A stretch of 64,000 bases of DNA, taken from the NCBI GenBank assembly GCA_036244855.1, contig BQKZ01000013.1:96909-160908 (forward strand), in the 5' to 3' direction. Shown here piece after piece: positions 11,876 through 24,800 of the stretch (position 1 is its first letter; every line of letters begins with the position of its first letter). A model generated the notes under the pieces. The model was not told the DNA's origin and ran no database searches. It was given only the letters and a program-made list of their open reading frames with translations. The translations under genes and the position numbers were made by a program. This stretch comes from Temnopleurus reevesii (taxonomy: Eukaryota; Echinodermata; Echinoidea; Temnopleuroida; Temnopleuridae).

Positions 11876-14800
11876 TTGGTGTAGTGTTTTGAGACATCTA
11901 ATGTCTTAATGTCAATGGCCGATGAGACTGGTTTGATTTTATTCGGGGCCAATGAGGGTTAAGTCATGATATTAGCAACTCGTTTGTCATCCCCATTCGA
12001 ATCTTTTCTAAGAAAATGTACGGGCATTTGATGTTGTCTGCTGACATTGTACTTTCCTTCATCCACAATTGATATCCCTTGTCACTTGTTGATCGTTTAG
12101 CACCGCATCAAGAGGTCATCCCACCTTTGTCTATATATTAGCCGCGTGCTAACGACACCCAATTCGCTACCTTCACCGCGTCATAGAAATACACGTCTTC
12201 TATCATAAACCCGACAATCATGACACATCATTGGCTAAGAGAAAGATTACTTCTGACTCGCAAAATCGTACACCTTACGTATTTAATCTAAATTCTTAAA
12301 TGAATATTGTAATTCTCTAATATGTGCTTTATCTTATGTGGAGTAATTGATTATATGTCTTCGATAATGTTCACACTGAAAAGTCCAGTGTAATAGCAAT
12401 GATACAATATGTAAATACTGATTATTTCTTGATATTGCTTAAATAAAAACAGCTACCTATATTAAAGATAAGACAACGAACTAACTTTATAGATTGTGAT
12501 TCTCAACCACATACACAAGAGATTTTCCCAACATTGGGCATTACATCTTTTCCTCACAACTGTAAAATAGGCCCATTTTTGTGTCGTTGAATTTGCTTTT
12601 CTACTAGATGTCTGTTATTGTTTAAGATCTGTCCAATTTATGGTCAGATTTTACAATTCCACTATAGTTTGACGAATTCTTGTTTGGAGAGTATGTTTCC
12701 CAGTGTTGGGGAAACTTTTCACCATTTTTTTTAAGAGTGTACGCAGAATATCACAGTGGAGTATTTTTTGGTATTACCCTTTTCAGGTTTGTATTCTTTA
12801 TATTCAGCTGGTAGTGCACTAGAATATGCTAGCACTGATCGTTTGCTAAATAACTCAATGAGTTATTAAGCAATGACATTTATGATTTGTCTAATCGTTT
12901 TTTTTTTATTTGATGAGGTTACAATCAACTATCAAATAGATTTTTGGTATTTAAGATTAAATTGATCTAGCTATCTCTCTTGTTGATTTTTTTGGGGGGT
13001 AATCAATAAACATTGTCAACTTTTTAAGCTATTCTGCCATTGTATCATACCCCCAACTGATAGTTAATCAATTGTAAATCAGGGAACAGAAGTTCAGCAT
13101 AAATCATTCTATTCCAATAGGCCACTTTTGTAATGTATTCAAATGTTATGCATGCTTCTTTGTCAAACGCACAATGACAAAATATTTGTTCGCCTGATAT
13201 AGAATAATCGTTTGTCAATAGAAGGAATATGGAAAGCATGTAATGGTTGTTGCTTGTATGCAAGTGGCATTCTGAGTATTGTATTTTCATTATTTTCTGA
13301 CAGCTGGATAAATAGATCGTCTTGGGGCAAACATGAATAAATTTGAATACATTACGAAAGTGGTATATTTTATGAACAACTAAATATATGTAAGTAGTTG
13401 AATCAAACCTGCTACTTACAATAGACATTTCCCCAATGTTCGTGGTGTATGTTTACATTTCCCCCTCATTGGCTGTCTTTTTAGTGGAAACCACATACTG
13501 GTCATTGTTTATGGGTTTCACCTTGCCCCCCTGGCCCCTGCTCTCTCTCCTCTCTCTTTCTCTTTACTCCCTTCTCTGATCTGACAAGGGATGCATTGTT
13601 TTAGGGCTGTATCCCTGCTTTGTGTATAGATAAATTGTAATGTGTAAAGAAGATAGTTGTGGAACTTGTGAAGAGAGAGGACATAGCTCTCAGCTATGCT
13701 CTGAGTGTGCTGTATATTGATGTAGTATATTAGTTGTATTTGTTATCTGGAGTGATTTTTATTATTTGTTATCTTGGACGCTTTTGCAGAGAAACAGAGA
13801 CAATATGTCATGCTTATTAATTATCGGAGTCTCACGATAGATTGTGTGTATGTTTTGATAAAATTTGCTATCCTGGCTTGTTTGATTAATAAATGGCTTT
13901 GCATATTTAATGCAGTTGTCAGAGTTTAAAAGAACGCTTTGCACCTGACAACTGTGGACCTACGTAAATATTGTGATATCAATCTGTGATGGAATGTTCT
14001 CTCAAAACCATCAACTCTCTGGATTCTACTCGTTCTGTGATCTGCTAGCTCTTGCTATCCTGGCCTTGATGTTTCTCTCCGTTTCTGATGTGTTCCTGCT
14101 TTCTTCTTCGTTTCTTCACCTTTCTAGATTGGCATCTTCATTTTGTTTCCGTTAGGAGTGGCCACTCGAACTATTCGCGTGAACTCTAATTCTTCCCCTT
14201 TGATCCGTTATCACATAGTTTATTGAAATGTGTATGTGGGTATGAATGAGTGTTGGTTATGTAAGTGTGTCAACATTTATTTTTTATTTTTTTTTATTTT
14301 TTTCATTACTGTTCCTATAGTTGTTGTTTTGCTCGCCGTCAGACGAAGCTTTGATGTTGTATTAAAATTTATTTTGTTTGATATTTGATGTGAATGAATA
14401 AACCTCTTGTCAGGGCAATTCTCTTTCAATAATTGTCGTCATTGAACCCCTATACATATACACAAGTACAATATTGTTTATTCTACCATTAGTAATTATA
14501 ATATGATCGAGGATTTTGGCTGAATTGTCATTCATTAGTCAAGTAGTAAGAGATGAAAGAATGAAGTAGGAAGAGAGATGTATTTGTTGTGTGACATAGA
14601 AATGACCACTCCCCCCCCCTCTCTCTCTCTCTCTGGTCAAGATGATAATAAAAATGTCAAAAGTGATATCCTTTTTGCTGAATCTTTGTTTACAATTCGT
14701 AATCCCTATTCTAGGATGTTTTTTACTTTGACCCAATTTCACGCGACTTGTCCATTATTTTGCTTTTATTTTCCTCATTGATCACTGGCTTAAACCCGTC

Positions 14801-15255
14801 TTCCATCTTAGCTATACACTTTTCATTTACTCCATTCGTAAAGCGAGTAGCAAAGATACGTCTTCATTTGCCATTCGTAGTGCCAGTTCCGCCCGTTTCT
14901 GTTTCAAATTTAATTACATTGATCTCAAATAGGGCCATTCTTGAGAATTCTAGGAGTTGAACTAGTTTAGCTGTTGATTTTGTAGGCCAATCCTACGATA
15001 CAAAAATATTTGAGAATATCATTAGTTTGATTCTGAAACAGGATTTTGTTTTAATGTACAAACAAACGCATACTCTTCTTTTCGTTTCTATATAAATATT
15101 TGCTTATGCTTAAAGAATGTGTTTAAAACTCTAAATAAATGTTTTATTTCAAGCTTTGAACAAGACTCAGATTTGCAATGACAACACTGTAAACAAATTG
15201 TTTTCATATTATCCTACATTATACCATAACTGTGAGTTGCGCCAATCCACAAGAT
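11876..15255. other. Intergenic DNA with C/CT tracts
   Basis: No gene is recognised. A 127-codon minus frame (13045-13428) has no domain features. A run of 9 C and a (CT)n tract occupy 14611-14634, and a C- and CT-rich stretch lies at about 13527-13570. Two GTTTCCC/GGGGAAAC-type mini-hairpins lie near 12.7 kb. Confidence 0.55.
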
Positions 15256-15295
15256 CCCCCCCTCTCTCTCTCTCTCCCTCTCCCCTCTCTCTCTC

Positions 15296-15331
<36 letters not shown>

Positions 15332-15350
15332 CCTCTCCCTCTCTCTCTTT
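15256..15350. repeat. (CT)n microsatellite
   Basis: This is about 95 bases of nearly pure pyrimidine, mainly CT with CCCT interruptions. The polypurine:polypyrimidine mirror symmetry could form triplex (H-) DNA. The Ser/Leu- or Glu/Arg-rich frames across it are artefacts. Confidence 0.95.
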
Positions 15351-15359
15351 TCACATTGT

Positions 15360-18300
15360 CATCTAATACTTTATTTACAGTGTGCAGTGAAAAAACGAAA
15401 GTACTATAATACATTTGCACGATCTCGGCTTTTATATGTTTAAATGTGAAATACTATATCCTTTTAATCTACAAATATCCAAACGTTTAACGTAAACAGT
15501 TAAAAACACAGTTTAAGTAGAAATATGAAATACAAATAAACTGTGAATAAACAGATAAGATAGACAAATTAAAATGTAAAAGTAATGAAAAAAATCGGGA
15601 TAGGAGACAATTTTACACTATAAAATAGTTTCATACTCTTGTGCTTCAAATTCGACGTCCGTTGGGATTATAGTATGATATTGACAAGACATATCAGAGG
15701 GAATTATTCATTGTCGATTTTTAGGTTGAACTCGGCATCAAATTGTATATCATCTTTTCAGTTCCCATGCATAATCCGTAAAGTGAATGAACACTCGGAT
15801 AAGGAACCAGCAGATCACCACGGACTCTCTGCACGGATGCCTATGAAACTCCCAAGGTGATGTACTTCTTCCTAAAATGAGCAAACCGATGACCCCCCCC
15901 CCTGCCCCTGCCCCCCTTCCCTACAATTCATTTCATTATTGTTCATCATTGTTCCCAGACTGATGCGACTCAAACTCAATCGGAATACCGCACAGAGAAC
16001 ACGAGGAGACAGACCAATCATTGGGAAATGGGAGCAAGCAGCATTAATGCGATCCTGATTTCTGATTACTGAGACAAAATAGTGGCATTGGTATGGAATG
16101 TTGGTCAAATATGCACCTTTCACCTTTAGCTCGGCTAATCCACACATCACAAAGTCAAATATAGGCTATTTACACGAGGTATTGGATAAAACTTTCATAT
16201 CGATCGGTTTCTTCTTTGACAATAACTCAAAGAGTAAAAATAGGACTTTTCAGGTAAAACTTTAGTTCAGGCCGATATTCCTTTTAATGAAATAATCAAA
16301 TTCACCACGTCCATTAAACACAGATGAATTGCACGCTGGATAATCAAATCATGTTATATTACATTGCTTAAAAGTAGAAGACAATATTAGCATTGCCTAA
16401 ACTATCATTCAGTGTTAAAACACCAATTAGATTTGGACAGAAATAATTTTAAATTAATGTTCTTTCCATGTTACCGTGGTTTAAAAATGATATGAGGGTA
16501 CGTTCTTAACAAGACGCATAATGATGAGCTCTAGGATTATTACATATTTATATGTACACAATGTATGCATTTTTTTAGACGAAACGAACTTAGAATGTAT
16601 TCCATGATGTATCTAGAGTAGAGACAATTGGATTCATTTTGCATTCATTTTCGATATACGTCAGTCTTTCATGTTATTTATATATACCAGTAAAAATAGA
16701 ATTTTAAGGAAGATACATTTTCATGACTAGCATCTTTGTAGCCATAGCATATACGGTTTGGAATGCCCAAATAAGTATTTGATTGAGTAAAATTACGGTT
16801 TCTGTTTTCTCATTTTTATCAATAATTGTATACAAAGCGCTGTCCGACTATGTGAACATGACAATCCATACGAGGCAGCAAGTTCACTTTTGGATGGAGA
16901 TAAAGCTGAAGTTCACGACTATCCTTTTTATAATGATCGAGATTGAATTGTTTAACTATATATTTTCTTCATGGATTTACACCTCTCTTGATGATGTCAA
17001 CATTACAAAAAGGATTGATCTTCAGCTTCATAATTCTAAAAAGCTAGCTAGTAATATATCAAATAATATCCTATGATGTTTTGGATATATGTTGAAATAT
17101 AATATTTTAGACAAATAAACGAAATACGTGAATAGTAAATAAATCTGTTAATCAGCAGCGGACCCAAATGAATATTTAAATCCGGTGAGTTTCGACTCTA
17201 TACAAAAGTCTGTCAAAAATTATTTCAAACTGTTATCAAAAGATCTTCATAGTTCTATTCACTCCATGATCATATCTGTCAAGTGACATTTACAGAATCA
17301 GTTTTCATTAATGCGTGTGTGAACACCAACTGTTTATATCCAGGTTGTCAAAACCGCCTTGTGCCAAAATGGGCCTCAGTCGATCTCAAACAACTCTTCA
17401 GAACGATTACTCCCATTCAGAGACATTTCTGTAAGCTATCGGTTAATTGTAATTTTATGCTATTTTGCTATAATTCTTTCAGATTTATTGATCTTATTCA
17501 TGTAAGCGTTGTTTTACAATTCCATCAATACTTTTTAATATCAATCACAGGGTTATTTTAAATTCATGACTTAGTGATTTTTCGCTCATTTTCATACCCT
17601 GGACATAAACAGCTATAGTGTTCAGCCATGCTTGAATCAAATTTTATTGGTAACTCTTTATAAATGAAGCTATTGAGCATCCATCAACATGACGACTTGA
17701 AATATGTGTAACTAGATTTAGTACAGACGTTTCAAAAATGTGTTTTTTTTTCAATGTGTGGGATTTTCTGATCTGCTGATGAGAATGGAATGTAAAGATT
17801 TCAAAGTACAGTGTCAAATGTGAAATCATATACATGCCGAATAGGACTCTTTAAGTTACATCTAATGGTCCTAATGCTTAATGACTGACCGGATATCACA
17901 TACAGACTTCAGTCTGAAATTACGAGTAATGTATTACCGGTCACGTGTTTGTGTTCTGTTTTGATGCATGCTTGGTTGAGGGAGGGGCGTGTGTGTGTTA
18001 GTAAATGGATACAAATAGATTTTCATCATAACCCGCCAGAATGGAAAGCGTAGAAAATGTCAAAAGTCGGTGTGTTTGATGCCCCTCGCATCTAACACCC
18101 TGAAATGATGGAAAATGCCCCTTTCTCTACGCGTCCATTAGAGATTAACGTTTTTTTCTTTAGTTCTTCTAATGGATGGTCGCTGCACTGCATCTCATCA
18201 ACAGAAATCTTACAAAATCATGATTATTCACAACACGAAAGCGTCTTCCTTAAATTTTTAAAAATCTTTATGAAAGGAGTGGAAGACAAAGACCTTCGAG

Positions 18301-18950
18301 ATTTACGGTCAAGGTAACACGAAATAAAGATTTCTCAGTGTTCATGTTTTTATAACCATTCTGTTACATTAACCTTTGAAAAGGGACAAAATTCAACATA
18401 ATGAATAAATGGTATCAATTCTTTTAATTTATTCATTCAATTTAATCATCCATTTTCTGACATTAAGGGTAGCTCATTTTACCAATTTCGTGGTATTGAG
18501 GCCCTGTAAATGACACCAAAAATAAACAATATAAAAATACTTAAATGCCATTCCACCTCAAATTTAATTTCAGAATAGGATTTTTTTAAAGACAAAGTAT
18601 AATATGTTATGCGACACTATAGATTAATACGTTTGCTAGGACTAAAACAAAAACGCATTAAGAGTCAGTTCGAGATTATCTCACAATTTTACCAAAATGC
18701 GTTAATGCTTTTGACGGGAGATACAGTTCGTCCAGGTCACCGGTGGATGAGTGTTAAGCCTCAAATCTAATGTTCTATATACCCTGTCAGCTAATATAGA
18801 ATAAATGGATAGTGGAGAAAACAGAGAGTAGGTGATTTTATAGAGTGGCAAGATGTCAGGTCTTTGACCTTTATCATGATAGCCTGAGTATCATCTATTT
18901 GGAGAATACTCATTACATGGAGAGTGAAGTATCTAAATCTAACAAAACTC
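15360..18950. other. Gene-free intergenic DNA
   Basis: No gene is recognised. A C-rich run with CCCCTG units lies at 15893-15921. A 97-codon plus frame (16783-17076) is rich in Ile, Phe and Lys, as expected of AT-rich noncoding DNA. A weak inverted pair of TGACCGG/CCGGTCA lies at about 17886-17942. Confidence 0.55.
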
Positions 18951-18954
18951 ATAA

Positions 18955-19116
18955 AGACACCTGCCTATCTAGTCATCAGGAGATCATGGGTTCGATTCCC
19001 ATTAGATTAGAATTAGATCAGAGCACCTCGGAAACGCACTATCAATCAGTGTTTATCCATGTTGGGATAAGGCAAGATTAATTATTATATCTACGTAACA
19101 CAAAAATCATTCAACA
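18955..19116 (+). mobile_element. tRNA-derived SINE, 5'-truncated copy
   Basis: It begins inside the tRNA-like head (CTATCTAGTCATCAGGAG), with a B-box GGTTCGATTCC at 18989-18999. It continues through the body CACTATCAATCAGTG and TTTATCCATGTTGGGATAA, and ends CAAAAATCATTCAA. It is the same family as 9838-10174 and 41041-41362. The A-box region is missing or unrecognisable. Confidence 0.65.
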
Positions 19117-19119
19117 GAT

Positions 19120-20038
19120 TTTCATAAAGTCATTTTTCATGCGGTTGATAAAAAATATTTGTGCATCGTTTACTTTAAAGCTGTATTAAATCTTAATAAA
19201 ATAATTATACTCCCTTTCCTTGATTCTGACGAAATTAGGAGAAAACAAATTTCAATGTGTGTGGGGGCGGGGCTTGTTAGTAGTCAAATTTTTTACTTTC
19301 AGAAATGATTTATTGACACGATGGCGTTCCGTAAGAAAACATATTGATAAGAGGATGCCTTTTTTCTCACGCATAAGTCATACCCTGAAACCTATTATAG
19401 TACTGTTGCTGAAGATTGAATGTAGAATCTCATTTGTATAGTTATCGCAAGAGTTGTCTAGTTAGCCTATTTCTCTGTCTTAACTTTCACCACACACACA
19501 CAAAGATTATTACGTATAAATCAAGATTTAATTTTCATGTGAAGTTCTGTAAAATGTTTTACTTGATTTGCAAGAGGATTGCTTGGTTTAAGACAATTTT
19601 CCCCCAATCTAAAGTAAAGCAACTACATAAAATTGATTTTTGTTGAAAAATAGATTCTGGAGCTTTTTATTTCACAGCAACATTTTTTGTAAAAATATCT
19701 TATGCAATGCTGACATTTTCTTGTATCGCTGCTAGAAAGCAATGCTTCAAACTATAATTAGAGTGACGGTCACGCAATCTGACTCGGCGTTTCGTAATTT
19801 ATGAAAACTTGCTTGGTTGAATTTTTGACCTAATTACCAATTATCAGGCTTTTGATGGCTGCGATCGCAAATGATTGCGTAGAAAAAAAAGATTTATTTG
19901 AGAAAAACAAATAAAGCCGGGACGTCACAAACTGAAAAAAAATGATGGAATGTTGCCTAAATGGCAAAATTGATTTGAAATGATTCTTTGAGATCATAAA
20001 GTACGACAAGAAAATGCTTTTTCAATATTTTATATTAT
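19120..20038. other. Gene-free intergenic DNA
   Basis: Nothing is recognised apart from a short (CA)n run near 19490-19503. Confidence 0.55.
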
Positions 20039-20340
20039 GGGAGCGTCGTGGTGTAGTGATTCGGACTCTCGCCTCTTAACTAGAGGGTCGGTGGTTCGAA
20101 TCTCTCCCAGGGCGTTAATTTCCTTCAACAAGAAATTTACCCATAGTGTGCTGCACTCAACCCTGGTGAGGTGAATGGGTACCTGGCAGGAATATTTATT
20201 CCTTGAAACGCCAAGTGCGCTAATAGAGTGGCTGCCGGGCTAAAGCCAGGGTAATAATGCTGCAATTGTAGAGCGCTTAGAGAATTCTTAGAGTTGATAA
20301 GCGCTATATAAAAGCCGTTCATTATTATTATTATTATTTT
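20039..20340 (+). mobile_element. Complete tRNA-derived SINE with (ATT)n tail
   Basis: The head GGGAGCGTCGTGGTGTAGTG carries an A-box-like segment (TGGTGTAGTGATTCGG, from about 20050) and a B-box GGTTCGAATC at 20093-20102, at normal tRNA spacing. The body includes CAACAAGAAATTTACCC, GTGCTGCACTCAACCCTGG and GGTGAATGGGTACCTGGCAG. The 3' end is AAGCGCTATATAAAAGCC, followed by six ATT units (20321-20338). From memory this layout matches a SINE family of sea urchins, though I cannot check a library. Reverse copies occur at 31768-32015 and 58736-58925. Mobilisation would depend on a partner LINE. Confidence 0.88.
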
Positions 20341-20482
20341 GTAAAGCAATGCATGAAATATTTGTCTTTGTTTGCAAAAGCATTTTATACAAAAGCGAAT
20401 CTTTGTGGGCGTGTAAAAAGCTCGTGCATTGAACTCTTGGCTCTGAAATAGATATTCTGAATGGCGTCAAGTAAATATGTAG

Positions 20483-20866
20483 TTGTGCATTTGTGTTTGT
20501 AGGTGTATGCGTGTGCATTTATGTGTGTGTGTGTGTAAGTGTGTGTGTACCTGTGTTGTGTCCATGTATCTGTACTAAACATGTGTGTTTATTAGCGTGT
20601 TGTGTGTGCTTGTGTGCATTCGTGTGTGTGTGTGTGTGTTTGTGTTACTTTGTGTGAGTGTGTGTATGTGTGTGTGTGTGAGTGGGTCAGGGGTGTGTGG
20701 GAGTATGGGGCACGAGCTTGTATGGGGTGTATATGTGTGTGTAAGTATGTTTGCGTGTTTATGCGTGTGTTATTGTTGGCGTTTGTATGTCTGTGCGAGT
20801 GTGGGTGTGTGAACGTCGTTGTATGTGTATGTATGCGTTTTTATGAAGTGTATGTGTGTGTGTTTT
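20483..20866. repeat. TG-rich degenerate microsatellite
   Basis: About 380 bases dominated by GT/TGTGTG units with ATG, GCG and AGT interruptions. The alternating purine-pyrimidine pattern can adopt Z-DNA. Cys/Val-rich frames on the plus strand and His/Thr-rich ones on the minus strand are artefacts. Confidence 0.93.
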
Positions 20867-21250
20867 CTCGAAAAAAGAAAAAAGAATTGAGAAATTGCGA
20901 TGATTCGAAGCGTATTTTGATTGGAGTTTACTGACAGTTATCTAAGGTAGATGAGAACATGTTAACTGTAGTAAGATAAATAGAAAAATACAGTAAAGAG
21001 GAAAATGTCATCAAGATATAACCCGGACACTTGAAATATGTTTATACATGCATTTTTTTTACATTGTCTTTGATAATGTCTGTATGAAGTTTTGAAGAAA
21101 AAAACAAGGGATTGCTAATTGAATAATAAAACTCAAATTCAAGGGGAGATGGGGGAAAAGGTGTGTATGCAATGTGTTTGGGGAGCTTTGTAAAGAAAGA
21201 AGTGTAGTTTTCCTAGGTAAAAAAGGTACACTGTTATATCTCATATATAC

Positions 21251-21289
21251 GGGGGGAGAGAGAGAGAGAGGGATAAAGAGAGAGAGACG
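21251..21289. repeat. (GA)n microsatellite
   Basis: Six G bases followed by AG units interrupted by GGATAA. Confidence 0.9.
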
Positions 21290-21733
21290 GAAGACCAGAT
21301 TTACAGGAGTAGGTTTGTGCGTATTAAAGTGTATGTTTCCTACAAACCAAATTGTTTGCTACCAAATATTATTCTCACTTGCTTCGCTACAAAATTTGCC
21401 ATTACATAAATATTTGAATTGATTTAGACAATTTTGTAGTTTTGCTACAATTTTCAATTTTTCAGAATAGTAAGATCTAGATTATAAAGTATTTGCCAGA
21501 AATATACTCTGCTTTCGGTATCCCGCAATTTCTGTGTTCAATTATCCGTAGAAGCTTGGTAATTCCTCATCAGCCAGCTTCGCCAGCCTAGGTTCTCCCC
21601 CGTTGCATGATTCCTCGGCTATAGACCTTCACATTTGGACATCAATCTGAGAAGTAAATTGGGCTTGACAGTTTCCTTCAGATCCCTAGTGTCATACTGA
21701 GTACACATCCCAGACACATCCTACCAGGCAATG

Positions 21734-21895
21734 CCTGGGTTGTGTTTCATAAAGCTGTAGATCTACCCACGACTCTAAGAGCGACTGATGACACTTTCCT
21801 ATGATAACTCCTGGCGCTGGGGCGCACTCGACAAAGGATCACCAGTCGTTCGTATAGTATTATGTAAATCTACGAGCAACTTCATGCAACACAGG
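21734..21895. mobile_element. Palindromic MITE, 162 bp
   Basis: The left arm runs from CCTGGGTTGTGTTTCATAAAG to GAGCGACTGATGACACTTT. The right arm, reverse-complemented, runs from CCTGTGTTGCATGAAG to GAACGACTGGTGATCCTTT. The arms are about 60 bp with a short centre containing CCTGGCGCTGG. It is non-coding. Such hairpin elements, with ends resembling GGGTTGTGTTTCATAAAGCT, are common in sea urchin DNA as far as I recall. Confidence 0.7.
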
Positions 21896-21899
21896 ACTT

Positions 21900-24800
21900 T
21901 AGGAGAACACCCACTGACATTCAGTCACCAAGCCGCCATTAATCGAAATAAAAGGCTATTTTTGCGTGATGAAAAAGCTTTTCTATTATGACACACCCCC
22001 AATAAAAATTGTTTCCCTTCACTCTATTAAACATTTTTAATCAGACCTTGATAAGTTTTTCTCTAATGTTGTAGACACTTTCAATCAAGAATTTTATCAT
22101 ATAAATTATCATCCGATTTAAAAACAATTTCAAACTAAGAATTTGATCGCATGTAAATGACAAAACATTTTGTCACCGTTAGGCATTTCATGAATAAAAA
22201 AACTTAACAACAATCCTGGAGAATATAATCTTACGAGAGGTAAATATCAAGAAGGAATATACGATTAATTTTCTTCGCATGAAGTGAGTCCCTTCTTTTA
22301 TCCGTTTGTCTATAGATAGATCTATATGCATCTTTGAATCTTTGAATTGAAACAATACCTTATTCGAAACACAATCTGTATCGGAACACGCTTCCACAAC
22401 TTGCAATTTGTCAATGTACTGGCCCAATTTAGAAGTTCACCTTTTCTCATAATGAATATACACATGGAATGACAATAAATCATCGGTTACCTTGTCATGT
22501 CGTCACCACTATTACCCCTACACCGCAATTCTGTCATTAGGAATATATATCAAATCTAACCAATCTTTAGCCTTCTGATGCCAAAAAAAAAATCTTAAAT
22601 TGATGGAAAATTTTTACCTTTAAAGTTTGAGATGAGTAATATCAAACAATTTCTTGAATTGTTGGTAAGGCTAATATAATATCAAGATTGTAAGCATTGC
22701 ATGTACAGCGTAAATGAGATATGAACTATGCTTTCTATGTATAAAATACACCGGGGAGGCGCTGCGCTGACGCAAGTATGTGCTTAAATCTAGCGCCAGC
22801 TTTCATGCGTTGGCTATAAACGCAAATGTACAACTAAGCATTTAAACACATTTTATTTTACTTCATGTTACATTTCGCGTGAAATTTATGATAGCGAATT
22901 ACACATGGATTCCAGTTTACATAATCTTCTATCATCTTACGAACCATCATGTGATGTGAAGGAATATGTCAGGAATCGCGAATAGATTATTCATGTTACG
23001 AAGAACTCGGATAAGATGTTTTCATGATTGCAGTTTTGCTATCTGCCTCATATTAGCATGTTAATGAATATAGATTGTGCCCTCGTAACTCTCACCATAC
23101 TCAAGCTCAGCGAGAAAGATGCTTCAATGCTACATTTTAAAACATATCATGAGATAGATGGGGAATCATAATTATTGACCTTTACATCGCAGAACATTTG
23201 GGGCTAAAATTAGTTGGGCAAATAACTTTACAACTTGATTAGGCATACAAGTTGACTAATCATTTTCAAGTGTTAGACAGGTCTTCCGCATTTCATTTAT
23301 ACGCAATTTTCCCAATTGTTTTAATTGGCAATTGTCTGTGTATTAGAGATGGGCTATAAGTGTCCGAACTTTGGAAATCTCCGGACTATCGAAATGTAAT
23401 TTTGTTTCATAGCATTTACTCTAGTAGGTTTTCTTCATGAATTGTCTTATTATCCCTCTATTCTGTTTTTTTTTTATACTGTAAATTATGTAAACATGCT
23501 GGGCAACCCACTGGTTTACCAGACCTGGGCACCTTTCTTATATATCAAATAATTTATGTTTGAGAAAGAAACGTTGAGTAATATATTTGTTAATAATGAG
23601 ACTAAATGTATACGTTAGATTTGTTTTAAAATGGCACATAATTCGTTTAGAAGGGTAAAATATAAAAAAATCCAAACATTATCAGCAAGTATATTGTAAT
23701 GTCACTTAAAAATGTTGTTTTCAATATCATGTTAATAGTCGTAATAGTGCAGGGTTGCGAGATTCTTGCAGTAGTATTTGTTAACATGAATAATGAGGTT
23801 GAAGTGAAAAGTTAGACATATTCAATCTTCACTATAATCCTCTATTTCTTGCGTCATCGTTACCTCTTCCCTTCGGCTACATTATCAGGTACTTAAACCC
23901 AATAAAGCTCTCAAACTTCCTTCATGCTATATATATAAATGTTTCTTTCATTAATTATGCAGTTTGTCTCTTCCGTGATAGTACTTTCATACACAAACAT
24001 TGCTTATTTAGGTAAACAATAGATGATAATGTATATAAATAATCACATTTTATCCAAATATTGAGTCACCTGACACTAACACTCGCATACAGGGAGATCC
24101 AACCGAACCATTCCACAATTAGTAAAAGCGTGCAAAGGCACCGTAGAATATATTCAACTTTATTGATACACAATTGATATTAATTACAGGCTGTTTTCAT
24201 AATCCTATCTTTATATGAAAATCTCCTTTTTATCTTCAGAATTTCAGATGGCTTTTAGAAACATATAAATTACTATAATGTTTAGACAAGTATTTTCTGA
24301 ACTATTCGTTCGCCACTTTTGCATGCCTTACAATCATGTGCATCATCCCTTCTCTGCATTATAAGAGGTCAAACCTTTCGATGCTCATTTGTAGTCTTAA
24401 GATATTATCATTATCTCCCACCCACCTTCTCTTTTCCTTCTTATAATTCTTATTTTCTCCTTCGTTTTCTTTTTTTAGGACTCGTTACTGTCTCTTCATA
24501 TGAAGCTTGTATTGAATTCAACAGGACATCACTATCCCGCCAGAAATCGACATTTAAGCGGAGGGAGAGTTCGATTGATCGCGATAAAGAGTTACAGGAA
24601 TCCGGTTGTAGAATTCAATATGAAAAGACAGTAATATATGGTCTCTAGCTCAACGCACTCAGAGCTTTAGCCGCTTCTTTAATTAGATTTTACTTCTAAA
24701 TTCAATTAAATGAACGCAGCGTGCAAAACATTGCTCACAATTTAATCGGACATCTCATATGGTGGAAAAAATGTCTGAAAGACGCTAAATTTGGAAGAAC

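Noticed and set aside
13045..13428. 127-codon minus-strand frame
   Set aside because: Composition is that of AT-rich noncoding DNA, with no recognisable motif.
13440..14420. Possible 3' UTR or noncoding transcript ending in GAATGAATAAACC
   Set aside because: There is a polyadenylation-like signal, but no linked coding sequence, splice context or tail repeat.
17886..17942. Inverted TGACCGG/CCGGTCA pair as a MITE
   Set aside because: Pairing beyond the 7-base ends is poor and no relative is seen in the window.
20585..20934. Cys/Val-rich plus-strand frames
   Set aside because: Translation of a TG microsatellite.
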